Shown one piece after another: positions 48,445 through 57,371 of a DNA stretch of 64,000 bases. The stretch is from the NCBI GenBank assembly GCA_963740675.1, contig CAVUFS010000001.1, positions 310,001 through 374,000 on the forward strand, read 5' to 3'. The stretch is from CAIKMD01 sp963740675. GTDB lineage: Bacteria; Pseudomonadota; Alphaproteobacteria; ATCC43930; CGMCC-115725. Positions within the stretch are counted from its first letter, which is position 1. The number at the start of each line of letters is the position of its first letter. A program made the position numbers and the translations under genes. A model generated the notes under the pieces. It was not told where the DNA came from, made no database searches, and saw nothing but the letters and a program-made list of their open reading frames with translations.

Positions 48445-50145
48445 TTACCGGCTCAGCATCACATTGAGGATCGAGGTGGTGCCGCTTTGGATCGAGGCGA
48501 GGCCGGCTTTGAGGGCGCCGACGAGCTCGCTCGCCTTCTCGACACGTTGACCATGGAAGCCGAAGGGTTTGCCGAGCTCGGAATATTCCGGCCCGTTGAT
48601 GTGCACGCCGTGCCACACATCGTGCTGCACCGCCGCGCCCTTCGGATAGTATTCCGCGTGGTTGCGCTGCATCGCAGAGTATTTCAGGTTGTTGCAGACG
48701 ACGATGAGGATCGGCAAATTGTGCTGCCGCGACGCGCCGAGCGCCTGGGTGATCGGGTTGTAGAGGAAGGCGCCGTCGCCGATGAAGAGCACGACCGGGC
48801 GCTTGCCCGCCGCCATCTTCACGCCGAGCGCGATACCCGTGCCTTGCCCCAGGCCGCCGCCGACGGTGTAGAAGCATTGCGGCTCGTTCCAGGGCAGATG
48901 CTCTTTCAGCATGCCGGAATGCATGATCGTCTCTTCGAGATAGATCGTGTCCTTCGGCATCACTTCGCGGATCGCGCCGGCCATCCACAGCGGATCGATC
49001 GCGCCGTCCTTATCCTTCGCCTTCTGCTCGGCATCGCGCAGCTTGGCATTCCACTTGTCGTGCTCGGCCTTGATGCGCGCATGCCGCTCGGCGTATTTCG
49101 ATGGATCGGCGCCCTTGGCCTTGAGCGCGGCGGTGAGCGCTTTCAGCGTCGCCGCGACGTCGCCTTCGAGATAGTGATCGGCCTGAAGGTTCTGATAGGG
49201 GAAATGACCCTTCAGCGGATTCTCCGAGATCGCGATCACTTTCGCATCTTGCGGCCGGTCGCTCGGCGGATACCAGGGCGCGCGCGACTTCACGAGCAAC
49301 ACGCAGTCGCTCTCTTTCGCGATCTTCGGTCCCTGCATGCCGAGATACATCGGATGGTCTTTGGGGAAATTGCCATAAGCGGTGACGCGGCCTTCGCCGA
49401 CCGGGATCGCCATCAGATCGCAGAGCGCGACGAGCGCACGGAACGCCTCCGGCTCACGGCCGACGGAATCGGTCACGACCACGGGGTTCTTCGCCTTCAG
49501 GATCATGTCGGCGACGGCCTGGACGTCGGCATCCATCGGCTGCAGCTTCGGCACCGGCGGCACGGTGCGGAAATTCGGTGGCGGCGTCCATTCGCTGAGC
49601 ATATGCTCGAGCGGCACGTTCATATAGGTCGGCGCTTGCGGGATATGTTGCGCCATCTCGCCGGCGCGCACGGTCTGCTCGTAAAGCGTGTGCACGCTGC
49701 CGGCCTGCGTCGCCCATTTGGTGACGGGCTCGACGATGCGCTGCGGTCCGCCGACAATGCCAAGGCTGCCGTACCATTGCGCGCCCGGCTCGACGCTTGG
49801 ATCTTCGCCATACGTGATGGATTCGCCCGACATCACGACCATCGGGACTTCGAAATTGCGTGCGGTGTGGATGCCGATCTCGCCCTGCATCAAGCCGACG
49901 CCGGCATGCAGCAGCACAGCCTGCATCTTGCCGCTGTATTGCGTGTAACCCATGGCCATGTTGACGGCGAGCGTCTCATGCCAGCATTCGATGAAATCCG
50001 GGCCCGGACGATTGCTGGTTTTCTGCCGCGCCAAGGCTTCCCATACCGGCGACCATTCCGATCCCGGCGATGACATGATGTGCTCGACGCCGAGGCTGCG
50101 GAATGCCTCCAGAATCGCTTCGCCGCCGTCGTGATTGGTCGCCAC
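48445..50145 (-). CDS. Thiamine-pyrophosphate-dependent enzyme (acetolactate synthase / benzoylformate decarboxylase-like)
   Basis: A 566-aa TPP enzyme. The N-terminal Pyr domain carries the catalytic glutamate in FIECWHETLAVNMAMGY; the C-terminal PP domain has the TPP motif GDGAFLYNPITQALG near residue 454 ending in CNN near 485. Between them is the central domain (AKNPVVVTDSVGRE). GTG 50145 is taken as start because GGGAGG lies 6 nt before it; ATG 50169 lacks a site. Family members decarboxylate or ligate 2-oxoacids. It is divergent from a UbiD decarboxylase; both may act on related acids. Confidence 0.86.
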   Translation of the reverse strand: MATNHDGGEAILEAFRSLGVEHIMSSPGSEWSPVWEALARQKTSNRPGPDFIECWHETLAVNMAMGYTQYSGKMQAVLLHAGVGLMQGEIGIHTARNFEVPMVVMSGESITYGEDPSVEPGAQWYGSLGIVGGPQRIVEPVTKWATQAGSVHTLYEQTVRAGEMAQHIPQAPTYMNVPLEHMLSEWTPPPNFRTVPPVPKLQPMDADVQAVADMILKAKNPVVVTDSVGREPEAFRALVALCDLMAIPVGEGRVTAYGNFPKDHPMYLGMQGPKIAKESDCVLLVKSRAPWYPPSDRPQDAKVIAISENPLKGHFPYQNLQADHYLEGDVAATLKALTAALKAKGADPSKYAERHARIKAEHDKWNAKLRDAEQKAKDKDGAIDPLWMAGAIREVMPKDTIYLEETIMHSGMLKEHLPWNEPQCFYTVGGGLGQGTGIALGVKMAAGKRPVVLFIGDGAFLYNPITQALGASRQHNLPILIVVCNNLKYSAMQRNHAEYYPKGAAVQHDVWHGVHINGPEYSELGKPFGFHGQRVEKASELVGALKAGLASIQSGTTSILNVMLSR

Positions 50146-50324
50146 TCGATTCCTCCCGTTTCGGTTCATCGGGCGCTTTCGCCCACGCGGCGGCATTATT
50201 CGGCTTCTGCCCGAGAGGGACAATAGGGATTCCCTAAATTCCGCGCCGATATGACCCATTGGTTGGCATAGCCGACCTATGCCTCATCGGCTAAAGTCGG
50301 CGCCAGAATTTGGGAGGATTTGCG

Positions 50325-51882
50325 ATGGACGGCATTAGCGGGCGCGGCGTGGATTTCGAGAAATTCCGCCTGCGGCCTTTCGTCAAAAAACTTGTCGAGA
50401 TCGGCGAGGTCGAGACTCACGAAGAGCCGGTCGCGCTCGCCGATATGAGCGCGGTCGTCGAGAAGACGCCGAAAGCGGTGCTCTTCAAGAAAGCGGGCGC
50501 CGAGCAGTATGAAGTGATCGCCGCCGTCTCCGGCAGCCGCAAGCGCGTCGCCGCCGCCTTCGGGGTCGAGCAGGGCGAGATCGCCGCCGAGTTCAATCGC
50601 CGCGTCGCGAAGCCGCAACCGATCGTCGAGGTGAAATCGGCCGACGCGCCGGTGCATGAGATCGTGCGCACCGGCGACCAGATCGACCTGACGACGCTGC
50701 CTTTCCATCCGCAGCATCAATATGACGGCGGTACTTATATCTCGTCCGCCATCGACTTTTCGGTCGATCCCGCGACGGGCAAGCGCAATGTCGGCTGCCG
50801 CCGCTTGATGCTGCGCTCGAAGAACACGATGCGCACCAATTTGACGGCGCCGTCCGATCTGCGCGCTTGCTACAAGGCCTGCGTCGAGCGCAAGCAGAAG
50901 CTGCCGATCAGCTTCGTCATCGGCTCGCATCCGCTCGATTTCCTCGCGGCCAGCGGGCGCTTCCCCGGCGACGAGTTCAGCGCCCTCGGCACGCTGCGCG
51001 GCGAGGCGGTGCCAATGGTGAAGAGCCTCACCAACGATATCCTCGTGCCGGCCGACGCCGAACTCGTGATCGAAGGTTATCTCCACGAGCATGGCTATAC
51101 CGAGAACGAAGGTCCCGTACGGCGAGTTCTGGGGCTTCTACGGCCCCGTGCATATCGATCCGGTGTTCCACGTCACCGCGATCACGCAGCGCAAGGACGT
51201 GATCTATCAGACCGTGCTGCATTCCGGCCGCGCACTCGGCCGTGCCAATTCATCCAATCTTGCCGCGGTCCATGCCGAGGCGCAGGTCTATCGTCTGCTG
51301 CGCGAGGCGCGGATCATGCCGGTGGCGATGAACGCCGTGCCGGCAGCGGGTGGGCGTGTGCATCTGCGCCTGGCGCTGAAGAACGCAATCCCGGGCCAGG
51401 CGCGCGCCGCGATCTCGACGATCTTCGCCGTCTCGGGCATCCGCAACATCTCGGTGTTCGACGACGATGTCGACATCTTCGACAATGACGAAGTCGAATG
51501 GGCGATGTCGACGCGGCTCGATCCGTCGCGCGACGTGATGATCCAGAGCGGCATGCCCGGCTACTACACCGATCCGATCATGCTGAAGAACGGCACGGTC
51601 TCGAAGATTGGCTATGACTGCACGATGCTGCCCGAGCAGCGCGACGATTTCGAATTCCGCCGCGCCTGGGGCTTCCACGCCAGCAATGCGCCGGCGCGCT
51701 ACCAGACCGTGCGCCAGGCGCTCGAGAGCGGCCCGATGTTCTTCTCGGACTTGATGGCCGCGCTCGGCAGCAAGGACGGCCGCGAGGTCGCGGTCGCGCT
51801 CGACACCCTGCGCGAAGACGGCACGCTCACGCGCCTCAAGGAAGGCCAGTGGGCGCTGAAGGGCAAAGAGCAGAAGCAGTAA
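50325..51882 (+). pseudogene. UbiD-family decarboxylase, one frameshift
   Basis: Joined across one break it is a 518-aa UbiD-type (prenylated-FMN dependent) decarboxylase. The first frame runs from MDGISGRGVDFEKFRL to EHGYTENEGP; the second continues YGEFWGFYGPVHIDPVFHVTA to KGKEQKQ. At 51114-51116 the plus strand reads GGTCCCGTAC; removing one C restores GPYGEF, a highly conserved stretch. The late motif FDDDVDIFDNDEVEWAMSTR matches the catalytic acid block of UbiD relatives. They (de)carboxylate aromatic or unsaturated acids and need a UbiX prenyltransferase, which is not in this window. GGGAGGA precedes ATG 50325. Confidence 0.87.
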
Positions 51883-51887
51883 GTCAG

Positions 51888-51966
51888 CGTCATTGCGAGC
51901 GAAGCGAAGCAATCCAGTTGTTGAACCAAACTGGATTGCTTCGTCGCTACGCTTCTCGCAATGACG
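51888..51966. repeat. Palindromic repeat family 1, copy c
   Basis: Left arm 51888-51917, right arm 51931-51966, with small insertions in the right arm (TCGTCGCTACGCTTCTCGC). It sits between the UbiD and enoyl-CoA hydratase genes, which point the same way, so it could limit read-through between them. Confidence 0.88.
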
Positions 51967-52006
51967 AACTAGAAATCATCGCAATGACATCTCACCAGGA
52001 GGCAAT

Positions 52007-52753
52007 ATGAGCAACGAAATCCTCACCAAGCAGGACGGACAGGTCCTCAACATCACCATCAACCGGCCGGATAACGGCAATGGCATGACCGATCAGATGG
52101 TGGTCGAATTCACCGGCATCATCCGCGAAGCGCCGAAGACCTCGCGCATCATCGTCGTGCGCGGCGCGGGCAAGGATTTTTGCATCGGCCGTGCCGGCAT
52201 GGGCGCGCGTCCCGCCGGCCCGCCGCCGGCGCCGCCCGAGGCGTATGCCCGCCGCAATGAAAGCGACATCGTGTTCGATGCCTATGGCATCATGCGCACG
52301 GTATCGATCCCGGTGGTCGCAGTGATCCAAGGCCAAGCGCTGGGCTTCGGCTGCGCCATTGCCGCGGCGTGCGACGTAACGCTCGCCAGCGACGCCGCCA
52401 CCTTCCAGGTGCCGGAGATGGGCCACAATATTATGCCCGGCATGGTGATGTCGTCCTTCATCGACCGCGTGCCGCGCAAGGCGCTCAGCTATCTCGTCTG
52501 GTCGACGAATGTCATCAGCGCCGAGCGGGCGCTGAGCTATGGCATCGTCAGCGATGTTTTCCCGGCTGCCAAGCTCGATGGCGCGGTCGATGCCTTCGTC
52601 GCCTCGGTCCTGAAGGCCCCGCCGATCGCGGTGCAGGGCACGAAGGAATTCACGCGCGTCGCGTACGATATGCCGACGCCGGGCGCGGTCGACTACGCGC
52701 GCAATTTGCACTCGCTGATCAACACCTCGAGCGAGATGCGCCGTAATCACTAA
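52007..52753 (+). CDS. Enoyl-CoA hydratase/isomerase (crotonase) family protein
   Basis: A 248-aa crotonase-fold protein. Seen: RIIVVRGAGKDFCIGRAGM (oxyanion-hole strand), QGQALGFGCAIAAACDVTLA with the second oxyanion glycine, and FQVPEMGHNIMPG carrying a candidate catalytic glutamate. Start at 52007 follows AGGAGG. It could hydrate an enoyl-CoA or open a ring in aromatic-acid beta-oxidation. It is downstream of the UbiD gene and convergent with a MarR regulator. Confidence 0.85.
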   Translation: MSNEILTKQDGQVLNITINRPDNGNGMTDQMVVEFTGIIREAPKTSRIIVVRGAGKDFCIGRAGMGARPAGPPPAPPEAYARRNESDIVFDAYGIMRTVSIPVVAVIQGQALGFGCAIAAACDVTLASDAATFQVPEMGHNIMPGMVMSSFIDRVPRKALSYLVWSTNVISAERALSYGIVSDVFPAAKLDGAVDAFVASVLKAPPIAVQGTKEFTRVAYDMPTPGAVDYARNLHSLINTSSEMRRNH

Positions 52754-52764
52754 GCGGTGATCGA

Positions 52765-53250
52765 TTACTCGGCGGCGGCTTTCTCCGCCGCCGAGTTCTC
52801 CATCTGCGCAATGGCGCGGAGATCGGCTCGTAACCGATCGACCCGCGTTATTCCAACAGCATTGTCCAGCACGGCATGCGCCGCTTTCCAAATTGGGAAA
52901 GCGGCTTTCAGCGTCGCGCGGCCTTTGCTGGTGATGATGAGACGGCGGCTGCGCTTGTCCTTCTGATCCACCGCGATCTTCATCAGGCCGCGCCGCTCGA
53001 GCGGCTTGAGGTTGGCCGTAAGCGTGGTGCGGTCCATCGCCAGCGCGGCCGCGATTTCGCTCATGATCGGTGGCTCGTCCTGATTGAGCGCGACCAGCAG
53101 CGAATATTGCCCATGCGTCAGACCGGCGGGGCGCAGCGCGTCGTCGAAATGCCGCGCCAACGCGCGCGCCGCACGTTGCACGCGAATGCAGAGACAAGTC
53201 TCGCGCACATGACGCGTCGCTTCCCAGGAAAGTTCGTCGCCGCTTGACAT
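52765..53250 (-). CDS. MarR-family transcriptional regulator
   Basis: A 161-aa winged-helix repressor: LTHGQYSLLVALNQDEPP, the recognition helix region IAAALAMDRTTLTANLK and the wing segment KIAVDQKDKRSRRLIITSKG. It shares a 74-bp divergent gap with a DoxX-family gene that contains a perfect palindrome at 53262-53273, so it probably represses itself and doxX in response to a small phenolic or quinone ligand. Convergent with the enoyl-CoA hydratase gene. Confidence 0.9.
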   Translation of the reverse strand: MSSGDELSWEATRHVRETCLCIRVQRAARALARHFDDALRPAGLTHGQYSLLVALNQDEPPIMSEIAAALAMDRTTLTANLKPLERRGLMKIAVDQKDKRSRRLIITSKGRATLKAAFPIWKAAHAVLDNAVGITRVDRLRADLRAIAQMENSAAEKAAAE

Positions 53251-53261
53251 GAGCTAATTAT

Positions 53262-53273
53262 GTTGATATCAAC
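53262..53273. promoter_or_regulatory. Predicted MarR operator
   Basis: GTTGATATCAAC is a perfect 12-bp palindrome 11 bp upstream of the MarR start codon. ATTATGTTGA and ATTATGTCAA (about 53257 and 53276) flank it as related half-sites. It is the only AT-rich dyad in the gap between the MarR and doxX genes. Confidence 0.6.
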
Positions 53274-53324
53274 GTATTATGTCAAGCGCGATTTCGCGCA
53301 GAGGTAGTGAAGGGAAAGGGGCTC

Positions 53325-53735
53325 ATGGTTGCGCTTACGGTCGAGACGGCGAAGGGCTCTAAAGCAATGCTTTGGGTGGGGCGCGTAACAACCGGCCTTG
53401 TGGCGCTCTTCCTCGCCTTCGACAGCGTCATCAAGCTGATGCAGCTCGATGTCGTGCGCGAGGCGATGCAGCCGCTTGGCTATCCCGACTATCTCGGTCT
53501 CGTTATCGGCATTATCGAAGCGATCTGCCTCGTACTCTATGTCGTGCCCCGGACGGCGGTGCTCGGTGCGATCCTTATCACCGGCGTGCTCGGCGGGGCG
53601 ATTGCATCGCATCTGCGTGTCGGCGATCCGCTCTTCAGTCATGTTCTGTTCGGCGTCTATGTCGGCATCCTTGCCTGGGGCGGGCTTTATCTGCGCGACG
53701 AGAAACTTCGCGCGCTCATTCCCTTTCGACGCTGA
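53325..53735 (+). CDS. DoxX-family membrane protein
   Basis: A 136-aa protein with four hydrophobic helices (GRVTTGLVALFLAFDSVIKL, YLGLVIGIIEAICLVLYVVP, VLGAILITGVLGGAIASHL and FGVYVGILAWGGLYL), the DoxX/DUF4267 pattern. These proteins often associate with thiol or quinone redox systems. Start at 53325 has AAAGGGG just before it; GTG 53307 is the alternative. Probably controlled by the divergent MarR protein. Its last codons overlap a 15-bp tandem repeat. Confidence 0.85.
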   Translation: MVALTVETAKGSKAMLWVGRVTTGLVALFLAFDSVIKLMQLDVVREAMQPLGYPDYLGLVIGIIEAICLVLYVVPRTAVLGAILITGVLGGAIASHLRVGDPLFSHVLFGVYVGILAWGGLYLRDEKLRALIPFRR

Positions 53736-53780
53736 CCCTTTCGACCCTGATTTTTTGGGTTCTGCCCCTTTCGACTCTGA
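53721..53780 (+). repeat. 15-bp tandem repeat at the doxX 3' end
   Basis: CCCTTTCGACGCTGA (53721-53735), CCCTTTCGACCCTGA (53736-53750), a degenerate unit (53751-53765) and CCCTTTCGACTCTGA (53766-53780) lie in strict 15-bp register. The first unit encodes the last four doxX codons plus its stop, so the repeat grew from the gene end. Confidence 0.75.
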
Positions 53781-53807
53781 TTGGCGCGACAAGCGAAGGA
53801 ACAGCTT

Positions 53808-55013
53808 ATGAGCAGTGGATTGTCCAAAGCGCGGCTGGCGCGCATGCACGACATCATGGCCGGCCATGTCGAGCGCGGTCTCGCGCCGGGCGTGGTGACG
53901 CTGATCGCGCGGCGCGGCGAGACTCACGTCGACGTTATCGGCAACAAAGCGCTGGGAAGCAGCGATCCCATGCGCCGCGATACGCTCTTCCGCATCACCT
54001 CGATGACCAAGCCGATCACGGCCGCCGCGGCGATGATCCTGGTCGAGGAATGCAAGCTGCGGCTCGATGAGCCGGTCGATCGCTTTCTGCCCGAGCTGGC
54101 CGATCGCCGCGTATTGAAACGCCTCGACGGGCCGCTCGACGAAACAGTGCCGGCGCAGCGGCCGATCAGCCTGCGCGATCTGCTGAGCTTCCGTTTGGGC
54201 TATGGCCTGGTATGGGGAGCGCCCGAGAAATTCCCCATCCTCAAGGCGATCGCCGATCTCGGCGTCGTCGGTTTCGGGCCGCCCAATCCGGCGACTCCGT
54301 ATAGCCCTGATGAGTGGCTGAAGCGGCTCGGCACGCTGCCATTGATTCATCAACCGGGCGAGCGCTGGCTCTACGGTACCGGCTCTTACGTCCTGGGCGC
54401 GTTGATCGCGCGTGCCTCGGGCAAAAGCTTCGGCGATTTCCTGCGCGAGCGCATCTTCGAACCGCTCGGCATGAAAGACACTGACTTTTTCGTTCCGCCG
54501 CACAAGCTCGACCGGCTCGCGACGAGCTACTGGGTCAACGACAAGACCGGTGCGCTCTCGCGTTATGATGGCGTCGATGACAGCCGTTGGGCCAAGCCGC
54601 CGGCTTTCGAGGATGGCGCCGCCGGGCTGGTGTCGACGATCGACGATTATTTCGCTTTCGCACGCATGCTGCTGAATCACGGCAAGCACGGCAATGAGCG
54701 CATCCTGTCGCGTGCCTCGGTCGGGCTGATGACGACCGATCAGCTCACCGCGGCGCAAAAAGCCGCTTCGCCGTTCGGCGATGGCTGGGACAATCGCGGC
54801 TGGGGCTTTGGTGTCGGCATCGTTACGGGGCGCGACGGTCTGGCGATGACGCCCGGCGCTTATGGCTGGGATGGCGGCTACGGCACGGCTTGGCAGAACG
54901 ATCCGACGGAGGACGTGATTGTCCTCCTCATGGCGCAGCGCGCGCAATTTCCCGCGCTCTCGCCGGTCTATCTCGATTTCTGGACCGGCGCTTATCAGGC
55001 GATCGACGACTGA
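53808..55013 (+). CDS. Serine hydrolase of the beta-lactamase class C / EstB family
   Basis: A 401-aa enzyme. The nucleophile motif is ITSMTK with S65 and K68; LYGTGSYVLGA near residue 183 carries the catalytic tyrosine. The third beta-lactamase motif (K-T/S-G) reads only WDGGYGT, which favours an esterase such as EstB over a true lactamase. No signal peptide, so cytoplasmic. Start 53808 follows GAAGGA. It begins a set of five plus-strand genes with small spacing. Confidence 0.85.
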   Translation: MSSGLSKARLARMHDIMAGHVERGLAPGVVTLIARRGETHVDVIGNKALGSSDPMRRDTLFRITSMTKPITAAAAMILVEECKLRLDEPVDRFLPELADRRVLKRLDGPLDETVPAQRPISLRDLLSFRLGYGLVWGAPEKFPILKAIADLGVVGFGPPNPATPYSPDEWLKRLGTLPLIHQPGERWLYGTGSYVLGALIARASGKSFGDFLRERIFEPLGMKDTDFFVPPHKLDRLATSYWVNDKTGALSRYDGVDDSRWAKPPAFEDGAAGLVSTIDDYFAFARMLLNHGKHGNERILSRASVGLMTTDQLTAAQKAASPFGDGWDNRGWGFGVGIVTGRDGLAMTPGAYGWDGGYGTAWQNDPTEDVIVLLMAQRAQFPALSPVYLDFWTGAYQAIDD

Positions 55014-55044
55014 CTGCAATTGACAGGGAAGAGGAGGAACGGCC

Positions 55045-55458
55045 ATGCGTTTCATGATCATCGTCAAGGCGAACAAGGACAGCGAAGCCGGCAAGATGCC
55101 GAGCACCGAGTTGCTCACGGCCATGGGCAAATACAATGAGGAACTCGTGAAGGCCGGCGTGATGGAGGCGGGCGAGGGCCTTCATCCCACGAGCAAAGGC
55201 GTGCGCGTCAAATTCACCGGCAAGGATCGCGCCGTGACGCAGGGTCCGTTTTCGCTCGAGGGCCTCGTCGCCGGCTTCTGGATATTCAACCTGAAATCGA
55301 AGGAAGAAGCGATCGAGTGGGTGAAGCGCGCGCCTTTCGAAGACGGTAGCGAGCTCGAAATTCGTCAGATCTTCGCGGCCGAAGATTTCGGCGCGAACCT
55401 GACACCCGAGCTCAAAGAACAGGAAGAGCGGCTGCGCGCCCAAACGGCGAAACGCTGA
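55045..55458 (+). CDS. YciI/DGPF-domain protein
   Basis: A 137-aa protein with MRFMIIVKANKDSEAG, the DRAVTQGPF segment typical of the DGPF family, and LVAGFWIFNLKSKEEAIEW. These ferredoxin-like proteins are small soluble proteins, often beside sigma factors or VOC proteins; their reaction is mostly unknown. GGAGGA precedes the ATG. The next gene starts 22 bp after its stop. Confidence 0.83.
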   Translation: MRFMIIVKANKDSEAGKMPSTELLTAMGKYNEELVKAGVMEAGEGLHPTSKGVRVKFTGKDRAVTQGPFSLEGLVAGFWIFNLKSKEEAIEWVKRAPFEDGSELEIRQIFAAEDFGANLTPELKEQEERLRAQTAKR

Positions 55459-55480
55459 TCGCCCCAACGAGGAGACAAAG

Positions 55481-55891
55481 ATGCAGACCAATCCCTATCT
55501 TCTCTTCACCGGCGAATGCGAAGCGGCATTCAAATTCTATGAGGCGCAACTCGGCGGCAAGATCATCTCGATGATGAAGCATGCGGGCACGCCGGCCGAA
55601 GGCCAGGTGCCGCCCGAATGGAATGACAAGATCCTGCATGGCCGTATCCAGCTTGGCGATACGGTGGTCATGGCCTCCGACGCGCCGCCGGGGCGTCAGG
55701 AGCCGACGAAAGGCTTCCGCCTGTCGTTGAGCTTCGACAAGCCGGCCGAGGCCGATCGTGTTTTCACGGCGCTTGCCGAGGGCGGCAGTGTGGAAATGCC
55801 GATCGCGAAAACCTTCTTTGCCGAGCGTTTCGCCATGGTGACGGATCGCTTCGGAGTGCCGTGGATGATCAATTGCGAGAAGCCTGCCTAG
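55481..55891 (+). CDS. VOC-family protein, PhnB-like
   Basis: A 136-aa glyoxalase-fold protein. MQTNPYLLFTGECEAAFKFY and GGKIISMM are the PhnB/3-demethylubiquinone-methyltransferase-like opening, and RFGVPWMINCEKP the usual end. No catalytic role is established for most PhnB-type proteins. It is the third gene in the serine hydrolase - YciI - VOC - BNR series. Confidence 0.84.
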   Translation: MQTNPYLLFTGECEAAFKFYEAQLGGKIISMMKHAGTPAEGQVPPEWNDKILHGRIQLGDTVVMASDAPPGRQEPTKGFRLSLSFDKPAEADRVFTALAEGGSVEMPIAKTFFAERFAMVTDRFGVPWMINCEKPA

Positions 55892-55907
55892 CACGGGGAA
55901 GCATCTC

Positions 55908-56984
55908 ATGACGAAAACGCTGATCCTGCTCGGCACACGCAAAGGCGCGTTCATCCTCGAAAGCGATAGGGTGCGCCGCGATTGGCAATTGCGCGGACCC
56001 TATTGCGATTGCTGGCCGATGAATCACGTCATTGCCGATCCCGAAACCGGCACGATCTATGCCGGCGGTGGCAATGAGTGGTTCGGCCCGGCGGTGTGGA
56101 AATCGAACGATCTCGGCGAGAGCTGGACGCATTCAAGCGAAGGCTTGAAATATGCCGAGGGCGAAGAGCCGATCAAAGCAGTTTGGAGCCTCGCGCCGAG
56201 CGCGCGCGGGCTTTACACCGGCGTGCAGCCTGCGGGTCTTTTCTTGTCGCGTGATGATGGCGCAAGTTGGAGTCAGGTCGAAGGTTTGCGCAATCATCCG
56301 ACGCGGCCGAATTGGAATCCCGGCGGCGCGGGGTTGATCCTGCACTCGCTCGTTCCGCATCCGCGCGATCCGCAGCAGATATGGGTCGGCATCTCCGCCG
56401 CCGGCGTCTTCTACACGCGCGATGGCGGCGAGAGCTGGGAGCCGCGCAATCGCGGCACGCGCGCCGATTTCAATCCCGAGGATCAGCGCTATCCCGAATT
56501 CGGCCAATGCGTGCATTGCCTGGTGATGGCGCCGGGCACGCCCGATCGCCTCTATCAGCAGAATCATTGCGGCATGTATCGCAGCGAGAATGCCGGCGCC
56601 GAATGGGAGAGCATCGAGACGGGCTTGCCGTCGAGCTTCGGCTTTCCCGCCGCGGCGCATCCGCGCGATCGCGAGACGCTCTATCTCGTGCCGCTCAATG
56701 GCGACATCGCCGGCCGCTATGTGCCCGAAGCAAAAGCCGCCGTCTGGCGCACGCGCGACGGCGGCAAGCATTGGCAGGCGCTGCGCGAAGGCCTGCCGCA
56801 GAAAGACGTGTTCTTCGGCGTGTTGCGCCAGGCGATGGCGACCGATCGGCACGATCCCGCCGGCATCTATTTCGGCACCAATAGCGGCGAGGTCTATGCC
56901 AGCGCCGATGAAGGCGAGAGCTGGCGCCGCGTCGCGCAGCATTTGCCGACGATCGCCTCGGTCGAGACACTGATCGTCGATTGA
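55908..56984 (+). CDS. WD40/YVTN/BNR-like repeat (sialidase-fold) protein
   Basis: A 358-aa beta-propeller. Asp-box-like units S-x-D-x-G-x-(S/T)-W occur at least five times: SNDLGESWT, SRDDGASWS, TRDGGESWE, RTRDGGKHWQ and SADEGESWR. No signal peptide, so probably cytoplasmic. Proteins of this kind commonly lie beside a MoaD/ThiS-like gene, as here, with 3 bp between stop and start; the partnership hints at a sulfur-carrier or protein-modification role, but nothing is proven. Confidence 0.83.
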   Translation: MTKTLILLGTRKGAFILESDRVRRDWQLRGPYCDCWPMNHVIADPETGTIYAGGGNEWFGPAVWKSNDLGESWTHSSEGLKYAEGEEPIKAVWSLAPSARGLYTGVQPAGLFLSRDDGASWSQVEGLRNHPTRPNWNPGGAGLILHSLVPHPRDPQQIWVGISAAGVFYTRDGGESWEPRNRGTRADFNPEDQRYPEFGQCVHCLVMAPGTPDRLYQQNHCGMYRSENAGAEWESIETGLPSSFGFPAAAHPRDRETLYLVPLNGDIAGRYVPEAKAAVWRTRDGGKHWQALREGLPQKDVFFGVLRQAMATDRHDPAGIYFGTNSGEVYASADEGESWRRVAQHLPTIASVETLIVD

Positions 56985-56987
56985 CCG

Positions 56988-57258
56988 ATGCCGAACGTCG
57001 CGATCACGCTGACGCCGGCGCTGACGCGGCTCTTTCCCGGGCTGTCCGCGACAGCTCGAATTGGAGGCCGCGTAGGTGCGCGGGCTGCTCGATGCGCTCG
57101 ATATGCGCTGGCCGGGAATGCGCGACCGGCTCAGCGATTCGACGCCGCGTATCCGCCCGCATGTGAATATTTTCGTCGATGGCGATAGGTCGGCTCTGGA
57201 CACGCCGCTGCGACCCGGCGCCTCGGTTCTCATCATCACCGCGATCAGCGGCGGGTAG
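56988..57258 (+). pseudogene. MoaD/ThiS-family small sulfur-carrier-like protein, broken reading frame
   Basis: The N-terminal frame (MPNVAITLTPALTRLFPG) and a second frame (LLDALDMRWPGMRDRLSD...NIFVDG...VLIITAISGG) together make one MoaD/ThiS ubiquitin-like protein ending in the diglycine needed for thiocarboxylate formation. The frames join near 57050-57058 after one extra base, and the second frame also carries an in-frame TAG at 57073-57075. A GTG at 57076 with GGAGG 8 nt upstream could allow translation of a version lacking the first strand. It partners the BNR-repeat gene, so its loss would matter if real. Confidence 0.65.
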
Positions 57259-57306
57259 AACCGCTGACGGATCAGCTAGAGATTCAAATCAGCACGTTGC
57301 CTCTAT

Positions 57307-57371
57307 CGTCATGCCCGCGAAAGCGGGCATCCAGTGTGTTGCTTCTGGACCCCCGCTTTCGCGGGGGTGAC
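57307..57371. repeat. Palindromic repeat family 2, copy d
   Basis: ATGCCCGCGAAAGCGGGCAT (near 57311-57330) and CCCCCGCTTTCGCGGGGG (near 57350-57367). It lies between the broken MoaD gene and the VOC gene; open frames across it give the familiar but non-genic WTPAFAGVT peptide. Confidence 0.87.
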
